Below, one piece after another: positions 1 to 9,999 of a stretch of 64,000 bases of DNA. Source of the DNA: Ryuthela nishihirai (lineage: Eukaryota > Arthropoda > Arachnida > Araneae > Heptathelidae). The stretch covers positions 79,977,501 to 80,041,500 of the forward strand of contig JAWZYU010000011.1 of assembly GCA_038380435.1 (NCBI GenBank), read 5' to 3'. Numbering within the stretch: position 1 is the stretch's first letter; every line of letters begins with the position of its first letter. The position numbers were made by a program, and so were the translations under genes. The notes under the pieces were generated by a model. It was not told the DNA's origin and made no database searches. It worked only from the letters and a program-made list of their open reading frames with translations.

Positions 1-833
1 ATATTCAGACAATAGTATTCTTCTATTAGCAGTGTTTTAAATATTCTTTTTAACTGTTATTTTGACGTCGAATGAGAGTGTCTTATTAAGAGTAAATGGT
101 AAATATATTTCGTCTCTCCCGAGCACTATTGTAACAAATGTATACAAAATGTCAAATTGTGTTTCGTTAAAGAATTTAAAATATATTTCAATAAATACTA
201 ATATTTTTATGTGTTTTAATGCTGATTTTTCTTTTTCACAATTAGAACCATTAATAATTTAAAAGAAATATTTGAAACTAATATAAATAATTGTGTTTTT
301 TTCCTGTGTCATTGCAATTGCTGTTTCGATTATTAATATGTAAATTTTAATAAACTTTTACGTTTTTTAAATTTTAACTTCAGATGTTTTTAGATGGTAA
401 ATTTTTTTATTACATTTTCCCATATGGCATTGATTTTTCTATTTTATTTGCAAATATTTATGCACAAAATAACATTAATTTTCAATGTCTGAAATCAAAT
501 AATTCTAGTATTATCATATTTTGGGCAAGGCAGGATTAAAACATTCAGAGTCTCTAAACTACATCAAGGTTCTGAGGACCAACACCATGAAAATTATAAC
601 TAAGGTGATTATATGTCCGTATTTTTGACGACATGCCCTCCAAAGTCTCGCGAGATCCCAAAATGACCTGCTTTTGAGAAATTGTCCGATTTAGTTCCTC
701 TTCGAAAGAGTAACATCATCAGAGAAAAAATCAGTATAAAAATAGGGTATCGTGTTGTATTTGTGTGATTCATATGTCTGCCCTGCATTTTATCTTGTAC
801 TTGAGAATGATTGCATACATACGTACAAAATCC
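1..833. other. AT-rich intergenic DNA, no gene seen
   Basis: Low-complexity AT-rich sequence. The short open frames here have no recognisable motif or splice structure. I see no gene, RNA or repeat that I can name. Confidence 0.6.
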
Positions 834-925
834 TGATTCAACCATGGGCTACTGAGGTCCATCCAGACTGTGTAATTTTCATCTCCAGATGTGTCTCTTC
901 TGAGCTACAGCGGCTGCATTTGTCC
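834..925 (-). mobile_element. 5'-truncated 3' end of RTE-like LINE
   Basis: Read on the minus strand, this stretch matches the last 90 or so bases of the RTE-like LINE at 56555-60142. It includes the part coding for the end of ORF2 (the segment around 60030-60113) and the shared terminal words GTAGCCCATGG. Several substitutions and small indels separate the two, so it is an old 5'-truncated copy. The LINE's terminal GATGATG tail is not preserved. It directly abuts a zinc-finger array fragment in the same orientation. Confidence 0.75.
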
Positions 926-944
926 ACTCTTGTGGTGAAATTCT

Positions 945-1240
945 TGTCAGAAAATGTGTCCTAAGATTAGATTTCAGTACAAATTTCTTATTACATAGTT
1001 CACATACAGTATGTGTGGCTTTTCCCCTGTGTGTTTGAGACAATGACGTGTTAAGATAATACTTCTCTGCAAATTTCTTATCACATATTTCACATACATG
1101 TGGCTTTTCTCCTGTGTGGATAAGAAAATGCCTTTTAAGTTTATCCTTGTTTGCAAATGTTTTTTCACATATTTCACAAATAGGTGGCTCTTTTCATCTA
1201 TTTGACTGCAAATGATATTCAAGATTATGCTATGAATAAT
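945..1240 (-). pseudogene. Decayed C2H2 zinc-finger array fragment
   Basis: On the minus strand this region is clearly homologous to the middle of the zinc-finger gene at 30346-31294. Phrases such as TGEKSH/TGEKPH linkers, NKDKLKRHF-like helices and CEI starts can be read, but frames change between fingers. About four finger remnants can be traced. One lacks its second cysteine region, and the most upstream one has lost its frame near 1195. No continuous reading frame links them and there is no start codon in frame. It is a dead segmental copy of the gene 30 kb away; direction and finger order are the same as in the parent. Confidence 0.8.
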
Positions 1241-1639
1241 ATAAAATATGATCTGCAATGAACCGTGATGTGATGTTTCATCTTGTTGCTTGTGTGAACA
1301 ACAGTGTGAGAATTACGTCACCAACGACTTCGAACAAAGAACCTAACTGAAAAATAAGGAAAAAAGAATTGCATAGGGTTGGAGTGTAAAAAGAAATGTA
1401 GTTAGTCTCAGTTTGTACACGATAAGATAATCTAAAGAAGAAATATTTTATGTGGTGTGCGCACGGGAGATTAAATAAATTATTAGTGTTGATTCTACTA
1501 ATGGACTGACAAGAAAAATAAGGATCTTTAGGACACTTAAAAATATGACTGAGGAGATTTTATGTTAGTCGAAAACACAGAGCTGATTTCAACTTTTCTG
1601 TGCGAAGAGTTCATTAATTGGTGTATAGTTATATGTTGG
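1241..1639. other. No feature recognised
   Basis: AT-rich sequence between the zinc-finger fragment and a SINE fragment. I see no coding region, repeat or RNA here. Confidence 0.5.
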
Positions 1640-1733
1640 GTTAGTTTGCAGAGATAAATCTCAATGCTGACCAAGCTGGGACTGGTCCTTGGAATTGCAG
1701 ATTATGATCCTGGCGCTCTACTGACTGAGTTAC
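1640..1733 (-). repeat. SINE-A fragment (tRNA-like head)
   Basis: Matches the head region of the SINE family described at 38504-38889, in the same minus orientation. The region that becomes GCGGAGATAAATCTCAACGC in better copies, the B-box region and part of the A-box region can be followed. The B box is mutated and the SINE body is missing. Confidence 0.7.
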
Positions 1734-1740
1734 TTGGTAA

Positions 1741-2427
1741 TAAATAGGATTGTCTTCCTATAATCGCCGATAATTGCATTTAAAAAAGCAAAATTAGATT
1801 TAAGTAAATTTTTCTCTAATATTAAGTATCGCATATTCTTAAGAAGTTTCAATTATCACAGCACATTTTTTCAATTTAAAATGAGTTGAAGGTTATTAAA
1901 ATCTTTTGCAGATTTCTCCATTGCCCGAAGCATTGTCCTCAAGTGACCCACATCTTGATAAGCTGGTAAATGAAAAGAACCGGTGTCACTTTTTATAGTA
2001 TCATAGTAAATATTAGATGTTTTAATATGCTTAAGGATGATAACTTTTCTGCATCTTTTTCATAACTGAATGCAATATTTTGTTTTAAATATTTTCATTA
2101 AAAAATATAATTTTTTTGCTTTAAATTTCTTTAATACATCCAAAATTAGCAACCCTACACTGGTCTGTGGCACACTAGAAAACTATTGCTGGTCTGCAAT
2201 ATCAGACAGTTTGAAAACCACTGATCTAAAGCATTTGTTTAATTATATAAGAAAATATCTCTGATAGAAAGGTCTTATATTTCAAACTGCATCTGTGACA
2301 TTCTTAAAACTTAATTCACAGATCACCCATGTTCTGTGGAAGAAAAAAAAATTATACATTGTAAGAAAAGAAAAGAATCCACAATTAGTTAAATACCAGT
2401 TGAACTGTTAAAAAAATATCTCCTGAA
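1741..2427. other. No feature recognised
   Basis: AT-rich sequence. A short open frame at 2070-2264 has no motif and I do not believe it is a gene. Confidence 0.5.
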
Positions 2428-2503
2428 CCAGCTGCTTGCCACAGAGATCAGATAGGAACGTATATGCCATAGAGATCAGTGAGCAAGTGAACTTCAGCAG
2501 AGA
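2428..2503 (-). repeat. SINE-B fragment
   Basis: Shares the block beginning CCAGCTGCTTGCCACAGAG and the TATATGCCA segment with copies near 19365, 38096 and 41437. The tRNA-like part of the family is missing here. It sits directly next to a SINE-A copy. Confidence 0.6.
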
Positions 2504-2856
2504 GTTGGGTGTCTTTACCTCTCAGCAACACTTTTTTTGCACAAAATGCACTAAACTTCACAAACACCTGAGGGTTTGGAGAAGATTGGAGGGACCCACT
2601 GGACAGCTGTTAGGATCAGATGGTAGCCTCCCCTCAAAGCCATTCAGTGAGATCTTTAACGTTCACAGCGAACGGGTGTCTCACACGGGGAGCCACGACT
2701 TAACATCCCATCCGACGGACGGCAGCTTTTCAAAGGTCATCACTGTCCCCTATTGACCGAGTGCATGGTGGAGAGTTTTGCGGAGATAAATACCACGCGA
2801 GTTGCGAACCTGTGAACTTCATAATAAGAGCCTGTCACACTACTACCCGTCTCAGC
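2504..2856 (-). repeat. Degenerate SINE-A copy
   Basis: A diverged copy of the roughly 385-bp SINE-A family. The tail begins near 2504 (GTTGGGTGTCTTTACCTCT). The body includes the diagnostic CATCCCATCCGACGGACGG block near 2706, and the tRNA-like head lies at 2790-2856. Open frames crossing it are by-products of the repeat. Confidence 0.8.
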
Positions 2857-3195
2857 AAAAAGACAACACAAATGGCCAGTGGCACTCCGTGGGCCATGGG
2901 ACTGGCATTTCTTTTGATACGGGGTAATTTCAATTTTCATTCACAGTTCACATGTGTGTCTAGTATTTGCAACTCTGGATACATTATTAGTTGCCGTTAA
3001 TAAAGCTTTTATATCTACAGAACTTCTTAGCAAAAATGTTTGGAGAATCAATGGACTGTAAGTCATGATGGCACAGAGGAAAAAAATCTGACCACTCAGA
3101 TCACCCGGCATATCATTAAAATTAAGATTTACTCATATAAAAAAATGCCAGTGAAATTGTCCATCTAATGTGGGTTGATCGTGAATCCAAGTTTC

Positions 3196-3562
3196 GGAGG
3201 GGCGGAGTTGGCTCAGTCAAGAGCACGCTCTTAATCTGCAGTTCCCAGGTTCGAGTCCAAGCTGAGTCAGTGTTGAGATTTATGTCCACAAAATTCCCTG
3301 CCCTCGGTCAGTAGGGGACTCCAATGGGCTTGGAAAGGCTGCTGTCCGTCAGATGGTGTGTTGAGTGTAGCCTTGTGTGAGAGCCATACTCCGTGTACAT
3401 TAAAGAACACGCTGGATGGCCTAGACGGGAGGCTACCATCTGTCTCCCAATAGCTGTTCCAGTGGGTCACTCCCCCAACATTCTCTGAGCCTTCAGGGTC
3501 CTTGTGACCTGGCCACTTAAACCATGGTGTGCAAAAAAGTGCCACTCAGAGGTCAAACAACC
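3196..3562 (+). repeat. SINE-A copy, plus orientation
   Basis: Nearly full-length copy in the opposite orientation to most others. The tRNA-like head at 3196-3275 has an A-box (TTGGCTCAGTC) and a B-box (GGTTCGAGTCC). The anticodon-loop position reads CTCTTAA, that is CTT, unlike the CGT seen in the 38.5- and 42-kb copies. The body continues to the CAAACAACC end. Flanks GAATCCAAGTTT (left) and GAACCCAAAGTT (right) look like a worn target-site duplication of about 12 bp. Confidence 0.85.
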
Positions 3563-4535
3563 GAACCCAAAGTTCAAAAGAGCTGCAATAAAAGATCCTT
3601 CCCTTTCAGTCATAAGACTGTCTCAAATGGCTAATAATACGGTGACTTGGATTCACAACAGAAGTGAGCAGCTGGCGGTAACTCAGCGATCAGAGCACCG
3701 AATATTTCAACAGGTGGTCGTGATCGCACACGGCTGAAAACAATTTTCCTCAACATCTTTCAAGGACGCACCCATCAGGGCTTTCATGTTGCCTGTCCAC
3801 TATATGCTGTATTAGGCGAGAAATTTGAATAGCGTTATACAATTAGCTACAATGTCATTGAAGCGAAAAGTTCAGTATATCATTCCACTAATCCAGTCCC
3901 CTCCTCCTCATACTGCGTGACTAGTCAACTTGAATTTTGACTTTAAAATAAACTTAATATTCAATTTGAACAAATTTGGCTCAAGTTCCGCAAAGGTTTT
4001 CTGGAAACATGAGGTAACGAGTTACAAGCGAATTTTTGATTCCACTTTTCCGATTAATTTCTTCATTACTTCTGTGACCTTATATTTTGCTCCGTGTCTA
4101 TTATAATGCTGCCGGGGGGATCATATGAAATGAGAATTATTAATTTTTATTTCAAATATTTTTCAAAAAAAAATCAAAGTCCGTTATTCTTTCTGCATTT
4201 GCCTGGCTAACAAAGGTCGCTATTTTTGTTTCTGTTATTTTCTTAACAACGGCGATGCGCATAATTACAACTTTTGTTTTAATAAGTTTATTTTAAAATT
4301 TAATATTTAACAATATATACACGATCCATAGGTCGCATTATAAATCCATCAAAAAAATGTCCCAGAGGGAGTGAGTAAGTGTGGAATGAAAAAAATTGCT
4401 CTTAACGTAGTTACCGCATGTTTTTTTTAAATCGCTCAACTCTCTAACTTACAGCGAAGTTCCTGAAACAGACGTTTCATGCAATTGCCATTTTAATATA
4501 GCAACGTATTATTCATTACATATTCACTAAGTCTA
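3563..4535. other. No feature recognised
   Basis: AT-rich sequence with no reading frame, repeat or RNA that I can support. Confidence 0.5.
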
Positions 4536-4645
4536 GGGGCGGGGATGGCTGTAATCTGCAGTTCCGAGGTTCGAGTCCTAGCTAGGTCAGTGTTCAGACT
4601 TATCTCCGTAAAACTCCCCGCCCTGCCCATGGTCAGTAGGGGCAA
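4536..4645 (+). repeat. Truncated SINE-A head
   Basis: Begins GGGGCGGGGATGGCTG and keeps a B-box (GGTTCGAGTCC) and the following SINE sequence through the CATGGTCAGTAGGGG block. An internal deletion removed the rest of the A-box and the first half of the anticodon arm; the body after about 4645 is absent. Confidence 0.75.
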
Positions 4646-6098
4646 CACCTCCTACAAGAGAAAGCCATGCAACATACTCCATGACGTCACGCTAGTTAGA
4701 CCCACGTTCGTCTCATCATGAGCACTTCGCTTGTAACTGTATGATAGTGACTCTCACCGGATTTTTTTTAAACCATATAACGCGAGGTTTACTTTAACAT
4801 TTTTTATTATTGTACTTGATGATTTATTACATCGTTAACTTATAAGTTTTTATTTTAAAGCTTTACTCCGAAAATTTCCTGCTGAACAATTAGCACATAA
4901 CCAATTTCAGCACTTTTCTTAAATTGCCTATATGATAAAATTTTCTTCTATTGGGAAAAAAGATTTTGATCATAACAAAATTTAAATATTATGCTACTAT
5001 TAACAGATTTTATCACTTTAAATAAGTATTTTCCGATCTTTTTTAAGTTATCACCACTTCTGAATGTTACCATTTCAAATAGAAAAAACAATTCTAATTT
5101 CTATAAATAATTTTATTACCACATTAAAACCTATGTACAAAAAATGATATAATTCAAAAAACGCATTTTATCCTCTTGACACATGATAGTTACATATAAA
5201 TACTACTCACATGATTATTACAAGAAAATACAGTTTTTAGAACTGACTGATATACATTTTTTCATTCACTGGATTATATAAAAGGCTTATTTCCATAAAA
5301 TTAAACTTGATATTGGATACACATCTTCAACACAAATCATAAACACAATTTTTTTAAAACTGCTATTGTGAAGATTAACTAGGTCAGCATTTACATATTC
5401 ATAAACCTGTTGTATAATATTAATGGCACATTACATTGAAATTAAAAACTATTTTGAATCAGATGCAATTAAATGCACTGATATATCTATGACTACCATA
5501 GAGCAACTGATGAAAGTAAACCTGTTGCTCTACAATATCTTGCAAAATATTTTTTTTCCAGCCAGAACTCTAATTTTTACTTCAACTCAAAATATTATAT
5601 GAAAACTAAAGGTTTTAGTTTTCAAATATTTAAAAAGTTTAGTTTAGTTTTTAAAGTTTAGTTTTCAAATATTATATGAAAACTAAACTATCATCTCAAA
5701 CACCTAGTCAAAAAATTCCAACAAACCTGACTATCTATTTCATGAGTCCCATGTGAAAATTACACACACACATCTGTGAAAATTAGCTACTGAATATATG
5801 CACACACACATATGAATTATCCACAATCATGAATGCAGTTATTCAATTTCAGTGTTCAAGGACTGGCAAGTGTAATTCTATTGAAATTAGTCAATAAATA
5901 TTTAACTGGAAAAAATCAACTAAGAGGCAAAAAAAAACAATTAAAAACACCTGGACTATCATTTACATAGCCATTAAAAGAAAAAGATGGCACATAAAGA
6001 AATTAACTGCTTTTGGACTCCATAATTTAACAAATCAAATAAACTTGATGTTAAGCACATGTGACACAAGGCATTAATTACTATGATTTTCAGTCGCT
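4646..6098. other. AT-rich DNA; possible 3' UTR of the exon at 6099-6218
   Basis: No protein-coding stretch is seen. On the minus strand it lies directly downstream of a terminal exon (stop at 6099-6101), so part of it may be that gene's 3' untranslated region. Several AATAAA-type words occur on the minus strand, for example near 5105, but none can be singled out. Confidence 0.35.
5588..5692. repeat. Short nested inverted repeat
   Basis: The words ATATGAAAACTAAA and TTTAGTTTTCAAATAT alternate in both orientations across about 105 bp. They can fold into more than one AT-rich hairpin. No flanking duplication or terminal motif identifies it as a mobile element. Confidence 0.6.
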
Positions 6099-6218
6099 TT
6101 AATCAGATCTATCATGAAGTCTTGGCTGCAGCAAATTCACAGTTATCTTTTTACCAGTTTTCTGATCATGCTCAGATGTTCTGCGGATGTCTTTTACAAC
6201 AAAATGGATTTCACAAAC
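6099..6218 (-). CDS. Terminal coding exon, product unknown
   Basis: A 120-base minus-strand exon candidate. It is preceded by a good 3' splice acceptor (a pyrimidine-rich run, then CATTACTTTTAG at the boundary near 6219) and stays open in phase 0 for 39 codons before TAA at 6099-6101. The peptide starts VCEIHFVVKDIRRTSEH and is rich in charged residues, more protein-like than the surrounding AT-rich DNA. I do not recognise the family. The CEIHF at its start resembles the second zinc-ligand pair of a THAP domain (C-x2-H-F), and the first half of a THAP domain lies upstream at 8727-8878 on the same strand. The phases do not join directly, so an intervening small exon would be needed. It may instead belong to an unrelated gene. 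Downstream lies AT-rich sequence that could be the 3' UTR. Confidence 0.5.
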   Translation of the reverse strand, partial: VCEIHFVVKDIRRTSEHDQKTGKKITVNLLQPRLHDRSD

Positions 6219-6929
6219 CTAAAAGTAATGTAAACTCTCAAAACTGTGGCAAATAATTTATATTATGTATAGAACATTAATCATCCAAAAGAAGGTGAGT
6301 TAAAAAGATGAATCTTCTCAACACTTAAATATAATCAAATAAATATTTTAAATAAAAATGCATTGTGAATGTTGCATCTTAACGTGAATGAGAGTTTAAT
6401 AAAATGTACTAATTCACCATTTCAAACAACTGTCTCTATTGTAAGGTGTCTCTCCTACATATATTTCTAGTTTGTTTATGAAATTACAGAACAGTGATTC
6501 CCAACTGGTGTGTTCCTTTTAGGACCCAGGTGTGTCGTGAAAATATGAAAAACAATAATACTGCATAATAACATGGCAACGTCAAGATAAGGGGACTATA
6601 TCACAAGCATGTCACGTAAATAAATGATTTCAGAAATGACACCAAATTAAAAGATTCGAAAATCCTGTTACAGAATCATGGTTTTATTTCTGTGAAGTTT
6701 CTAAAAGAGGAGGCATGAATACTTATTATTTTGTAACCTAAGCACATATATTTATATAGCTAAATATATATAGATATGCTCCACCACTGCATAAAATTCC
6801 ATAACTAAAAGCAAACTGATTTGTGAAAATAGATAATTCTAAGTAATTCTCAATTCAGTACCACTGTTACATGTACAAGTATCTCTTAATACTAACCATT
6901 TTATCACAATTGTGTACTATAAAATTAAC
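6219..6929. other. Intron-like AT-rich DNA
   Basis: No feature recognised. It would be intronic if the exons at 6099-6218 and 8727-8878 belong to one gene. Confidence 0.3.
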
Positions 6930-7256
6930 ATTAACATAATTATTTAATTTATAAATGATATGGTGCATGTTGTATGTTATAGCTTTGTAATATTTATGGC
7001 TAAATCATTTACTTTATCTCCAATATGAATTAATTCATTCTTATTAACCTTAGCAAAATTATTGAGGTAGTATGTAACCACAGTTACATAGTACAAGCGT
7101 TCTCATTTTAACATACTTATTTACATTATTTTATATATATATACATTTTACAAATGATATGGTACATTTTTCAGCTTTGAAATATTTGTGGTTAAATCAT
7201 TTAATTTATATCTCCAATATGAATTAGGTCAATTCTATTTACCAACAAAATTTTGA
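6930..7256. repeat. Diverged direct repeat of about 185-bp period
   Basis: The stretch 6930-7070 is repeated at about 7120-7255. Both contain ACAAATGATATGGT or ATAAATGATATGGT, then a TTAAATCATTTA-like word, then TCTCCAATATGAATTA, and both end near AAAATTNTGAGG. The copies are old, with many substitutions. Confidence 0.65.
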
Positions 7257-7739
7257 GGGTTTCAGCCCAAAATGTTAATGAAGTATTAATATTTCTATGT
7301 TGCACGAATAAAAATCATTAGTTAAAATCTTTCGTGTCAAACTATAAATACAGAATAATTTTAATGAACTAAAAATTACTATAATGTTTAAATTCTGATA
7401 TGTAAACAATGAAAGCAAGAATCACAAAATATTATGATAATGTAAATTGGAAATAGGTCGTTAGCAGATTCTGTTCAACAACTATCAATTTCAAAAATGC
7501 AGGCTTCAATAGTGGACATCAATAATAAAGTAATCGGTTTTTAATAATGTGAATGCAAAAAATATGATTAATTTACATATCCTATTTCAGATCTACAGAT
7601 GAAATGATTATTAAGTTGATTTTGCAATAACTCGGAAGACGGCTGCCAAAAAAATAGCGATTCGAAGTGATTTGTATACTTTAAATATTAAGAACGAAAA
7701 AAAAGTCTAATTTGTAACATTCCTATGCATTACGAATAG

Positions 7740-7800
7740 TTCCAAACTTTTGAACTGAACATTAGATTCGAAACTACCGCCGCCATTTTTTCGTAGCGAA
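7740..7800 (-). promoter_or_regulatory. Possible promoter/first-exon patch
   Basis: A locally GC-richer patch which on the minus strand reads GCTACGAAAAAATGGCGGCG, a strong Kozak-like ATG followed by 18 further codons before a stop. It stands out from the AT-rich surroundings and resembles a CpG-containing 5' exon. There is no clear splice donor, so this is only a hint of a transcription start between the THAP exon and the exon at 6099. Confidence 0.2.
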
Positions 7801-7840
7801 CCACAGCAATAACTACAGCTTGTATACTCTATTATATATA

Positions 7841-8605
7841 TATGTTACCGTTAAAGTGTATAATTCAGTTATTTTATAGAATACGTAGTTATTTCATGAA
7901 ATAACTGATCAAGTCAGTTAAAGCGTGTAATAAATCAATAATTCCACACTTTAACTAGTTATTCTATGAAATAACTAATGATAGATAGTTAAAGTGTAAA
8001 ATAAACAATCTGACTGAATTATACAGCATACGAAATGTTATTTATATAAAGACACAATAAAATCATTTGTTACAACAGGGATTACTAAATTGGCATTTGG
8101 AATTGCATAGAACATTATTTCTAAAACAAATACATTTTTTGTTGATACACTGCGTTTTACATGAACATTTTCTAAATCCCTGACCGGTACCTAAACTTTG
8201 AGCTGCAGCAACCAACCGGAGCGATTTCTCTAAATCCGGCACTTCTTCAATCTTAATTAGTTTTTGTTCACAGACGCTGAATTGGGATCGGGAATATAGC
8301 TGTTTCCAGATTCTGAAAAGTGATCAAAGACAACAAAAAATGCATTCTACCCAGAAATGCAACAAAAAGTAAAAAAAAAAAAAAGATTATTTCTATTGTC
8401 CGAGAGTAGAGTTGAAACCAGGGTCATCCCTCTATCCACATGAATCAGTGGTCCGAATTATAAAAAACGCCCAAAATTGAGCAGGCCAAGGAATTTAAGA
8501 TTAATTTATTCGGTTATTTTACGCTTTAACTGACTTGATCAGTTACTTCATGAAATAACTAAGTATTCTATGAAATAACGGATTTCATATTTTAACGATA
8601 ACATA
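7841..8605. mobile_element. TIR-bounded DNA element carrying a CXC exon
   Basis: About 765 bp bounded by inverted repeats of roughly 90-100 bp. Both ends begin TGTTA(C/T)CGTTAAA. They continue through a variable AGTTATTTCATGAAATAACT palindrome and end in GATCAAGTCAGTTAAAGCGT. The palindrome word recurs near 7960, so the termini contain sub-repeats. Left and right flanks are both TATA-like, which may be a short target duplication but is not diagnostic in this AT-rich context. The interior holds a believable terminal exon on the minus strand (8063-8312) and no transposase catalytic domain. The Cys-rich C-terminus it encodes is of a kind found at the end of integrase-type (Ginger/KRBA2-like) transposon proteins, so this may be an internally deleted derivative of such an element. 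Confidence 0.65.
8063..8312 (-). CDS. CXC-type Cys-rich terminal exon, likely transposon-derived
   Basis: On the minus strand a good acceptor (TTGATCACTTTTCAG) precedes 250 bases of open frame ending in TGA at 8063-8065. The last 40 residues hold a dense cysteine pattern: GQGFRKCSCKTQC, then KKCICF, NSKC and a final CCNK. This GQGF-x2-C-x-C-type tail with a terminal CCNK resembles the C-terminus of KRBA2-like/Ginger integrase proteins and the tesmin/TSO1-type CXC zinc-binding fold; that is recalled family knowledge, not a search result. Upstream of it the exon is hydrophilic. The exon starts one base into a codon, which matches the phase left by the THAP exon at 8727-8878. It lies inside a TIR-bounded element. 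Confidence 0.6.
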
Positions 8606-8726
8606 TACACATCTACGATTTCACATTCATCAACTTGCACGAAAAATTTAATCAAAAATTAAACTTCTTTATTACAGATATAAATACAAACTCTTACAGG
8701 AATATATTGTATTAAAGTTAACTTAC

Positions 8727-8878
8727 TTTCGAACTTTCTGTTGACACGAAATTCTTTCTTGATATTGCAGCCACTGTCTTCGCAAATCTTCATCTTTTGG
8801 AAATCCTAACACTGAAACTTTTCGCTCATTGCTTGCCCTGGCAATATGGCAATATGATACGCAACAACGAAAGGGCAT
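8727..8878 (-). CDS. THAP-domain first exon
   Basis: ATG at 8876-8878, preceded by in-frame stops, opens 50 codons and then meets a consensus splice donor (GTAAGT at 8721-8726). The peptide starts MPFRCCVSYC and continues with GFPKDEDLRRQWL. This fits the first half of a THAP zinc finger: the C-x4-C ligand pair, the conserved FPxD and the conserved Trp. THAP proteins are DNA-binding factors, often derived from P-element-type transposases. The second ligand pair (C-x2-H) must be in a later exon. The exon ends in phase 2. The next phase-compatible acceptor I found is at 8312 (CXC exon), while the exon at 6099-6218 offers a CEIHF motif but in phase 0. The truncated Gypsy element starts only about 60 bp upstream, so the promoter is short or interrupted. 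Confidence 0.72.
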
Positions 8879-8938
8879 TATTATTTCACACAGGAAAAAA
8901 AAAATAACAAAACAAGTGCTGATTAGCGAGTTACTTCA

Positions 8939-9990
8939 ATGGCCACTTCACTCATTCCTCTTTGTGAACTGAGCTCACCTAACTATGTAAGCTGTCTGGA
9001 ATGGGGCAGCATGAAACAAATCCAGCCCCCTAGTGTTCCCCCGAAGAGAAAGAAATCGCCCTTGTCCCTGGAGGATTTCCAGCTGGACCATCTTGGGCCA
9101 TCAGAAAAGAATAAATTGGGAAAATTATTGATGAAAAACAGTGATGTCTTTGCTAGAGATGTTAGCGAATTGGCAGGCACAGACGTCATTTATCATGAAA
9201 TTCACCTGACCGACGACCGACCTGTGAGGCAACGGGCATACAGGATGCCGTTCGCGCTACAAGGCGAATTAGATCGACAGGTGGATGAGCTGCTAGAGCA
9301 GGGTATTATAAGAGAAAGTACCTCCCCTTTCGCTTCCCCCATCGTCCTAGTGAAGAAAAAGGACTCCACATACAGGTTCTGCGTCGACTACAGAGCACTA
9401 AATGCGAAAACTGTCCCGGATTCGTACCCCTCCCCCATATCAACGAAATTATCGACCAGCTGGCTCATGCCAAATACTTCAGCTCTCTGGATATGGTGTC
9501 CGGATATTGGCAAGTTCCGGTTCACCCATGTGACGTGGAGAAAACGGCATTCATCAGTAGGAAGGGATTATTTGAGTTTAATTACCTGCTGGTTGAACTG
9601 AAGAAAAATCCCGCCACTTTCCAGCATTTATTAGATCATGTATTAATGGGAATGTGGCAAGAGCAAATGCTCGCATACCTCGACGATATCATAGTGGCCT
9701 CCCAAACATTTGAGCAACACGCTGAATGTCTGCAGAAAGTATTCGACCGCTTAAGGGCTTACAACTTGAAGCTAAAACCACTGAAGTGTTAATTTATGAA
9801 AGAATCCCTCACTTACCTGGGACATCTGATTTCGGCAGAAGGGGTCCAGTCTGACCCACTGAACGCCCAAGCCACGGAGGAATTTCCCCGACCCCGTAGA
9901 ATCCGAATGTTCGGGCCTTTCTAGGACTAACTGGCTACTAACGGCGTTTTATTGATCGCTACGCCGACCTCACTGCCCCCTTAGTTCACT
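8939..9990 (+). pseudogene. pol: Ty3/Gypsy reverse transcriptase, broken
   Basis: Reverse transcriptase of a Ty3/Gypsy LTR retrotransposon, which would copy the element's RNA into DNA. The frame opens near 8927. It shows the pre-RT phrase SDVFARDV, then RMPF, the fingers motif PFASPIVLVKKKD, and YRALNAKT near 9400. A frameshift near 9425-9440 moves the reading to the next frame, which has SLDMVSGYWQV, the FxYLL region and the catalytic box AYLDDIIVAS at 9672-9695 (YLDD, both aspartates kept). A stop at 9790 and further shifts after 9890 interrupt the connection domain. No gag, protease or 5' LTR is visible upstream, where the THAP exon lies, so the element is 5'-truncated. Confidence 0.9.
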
Positions 9991-9999
9991 CGGTAAGAA

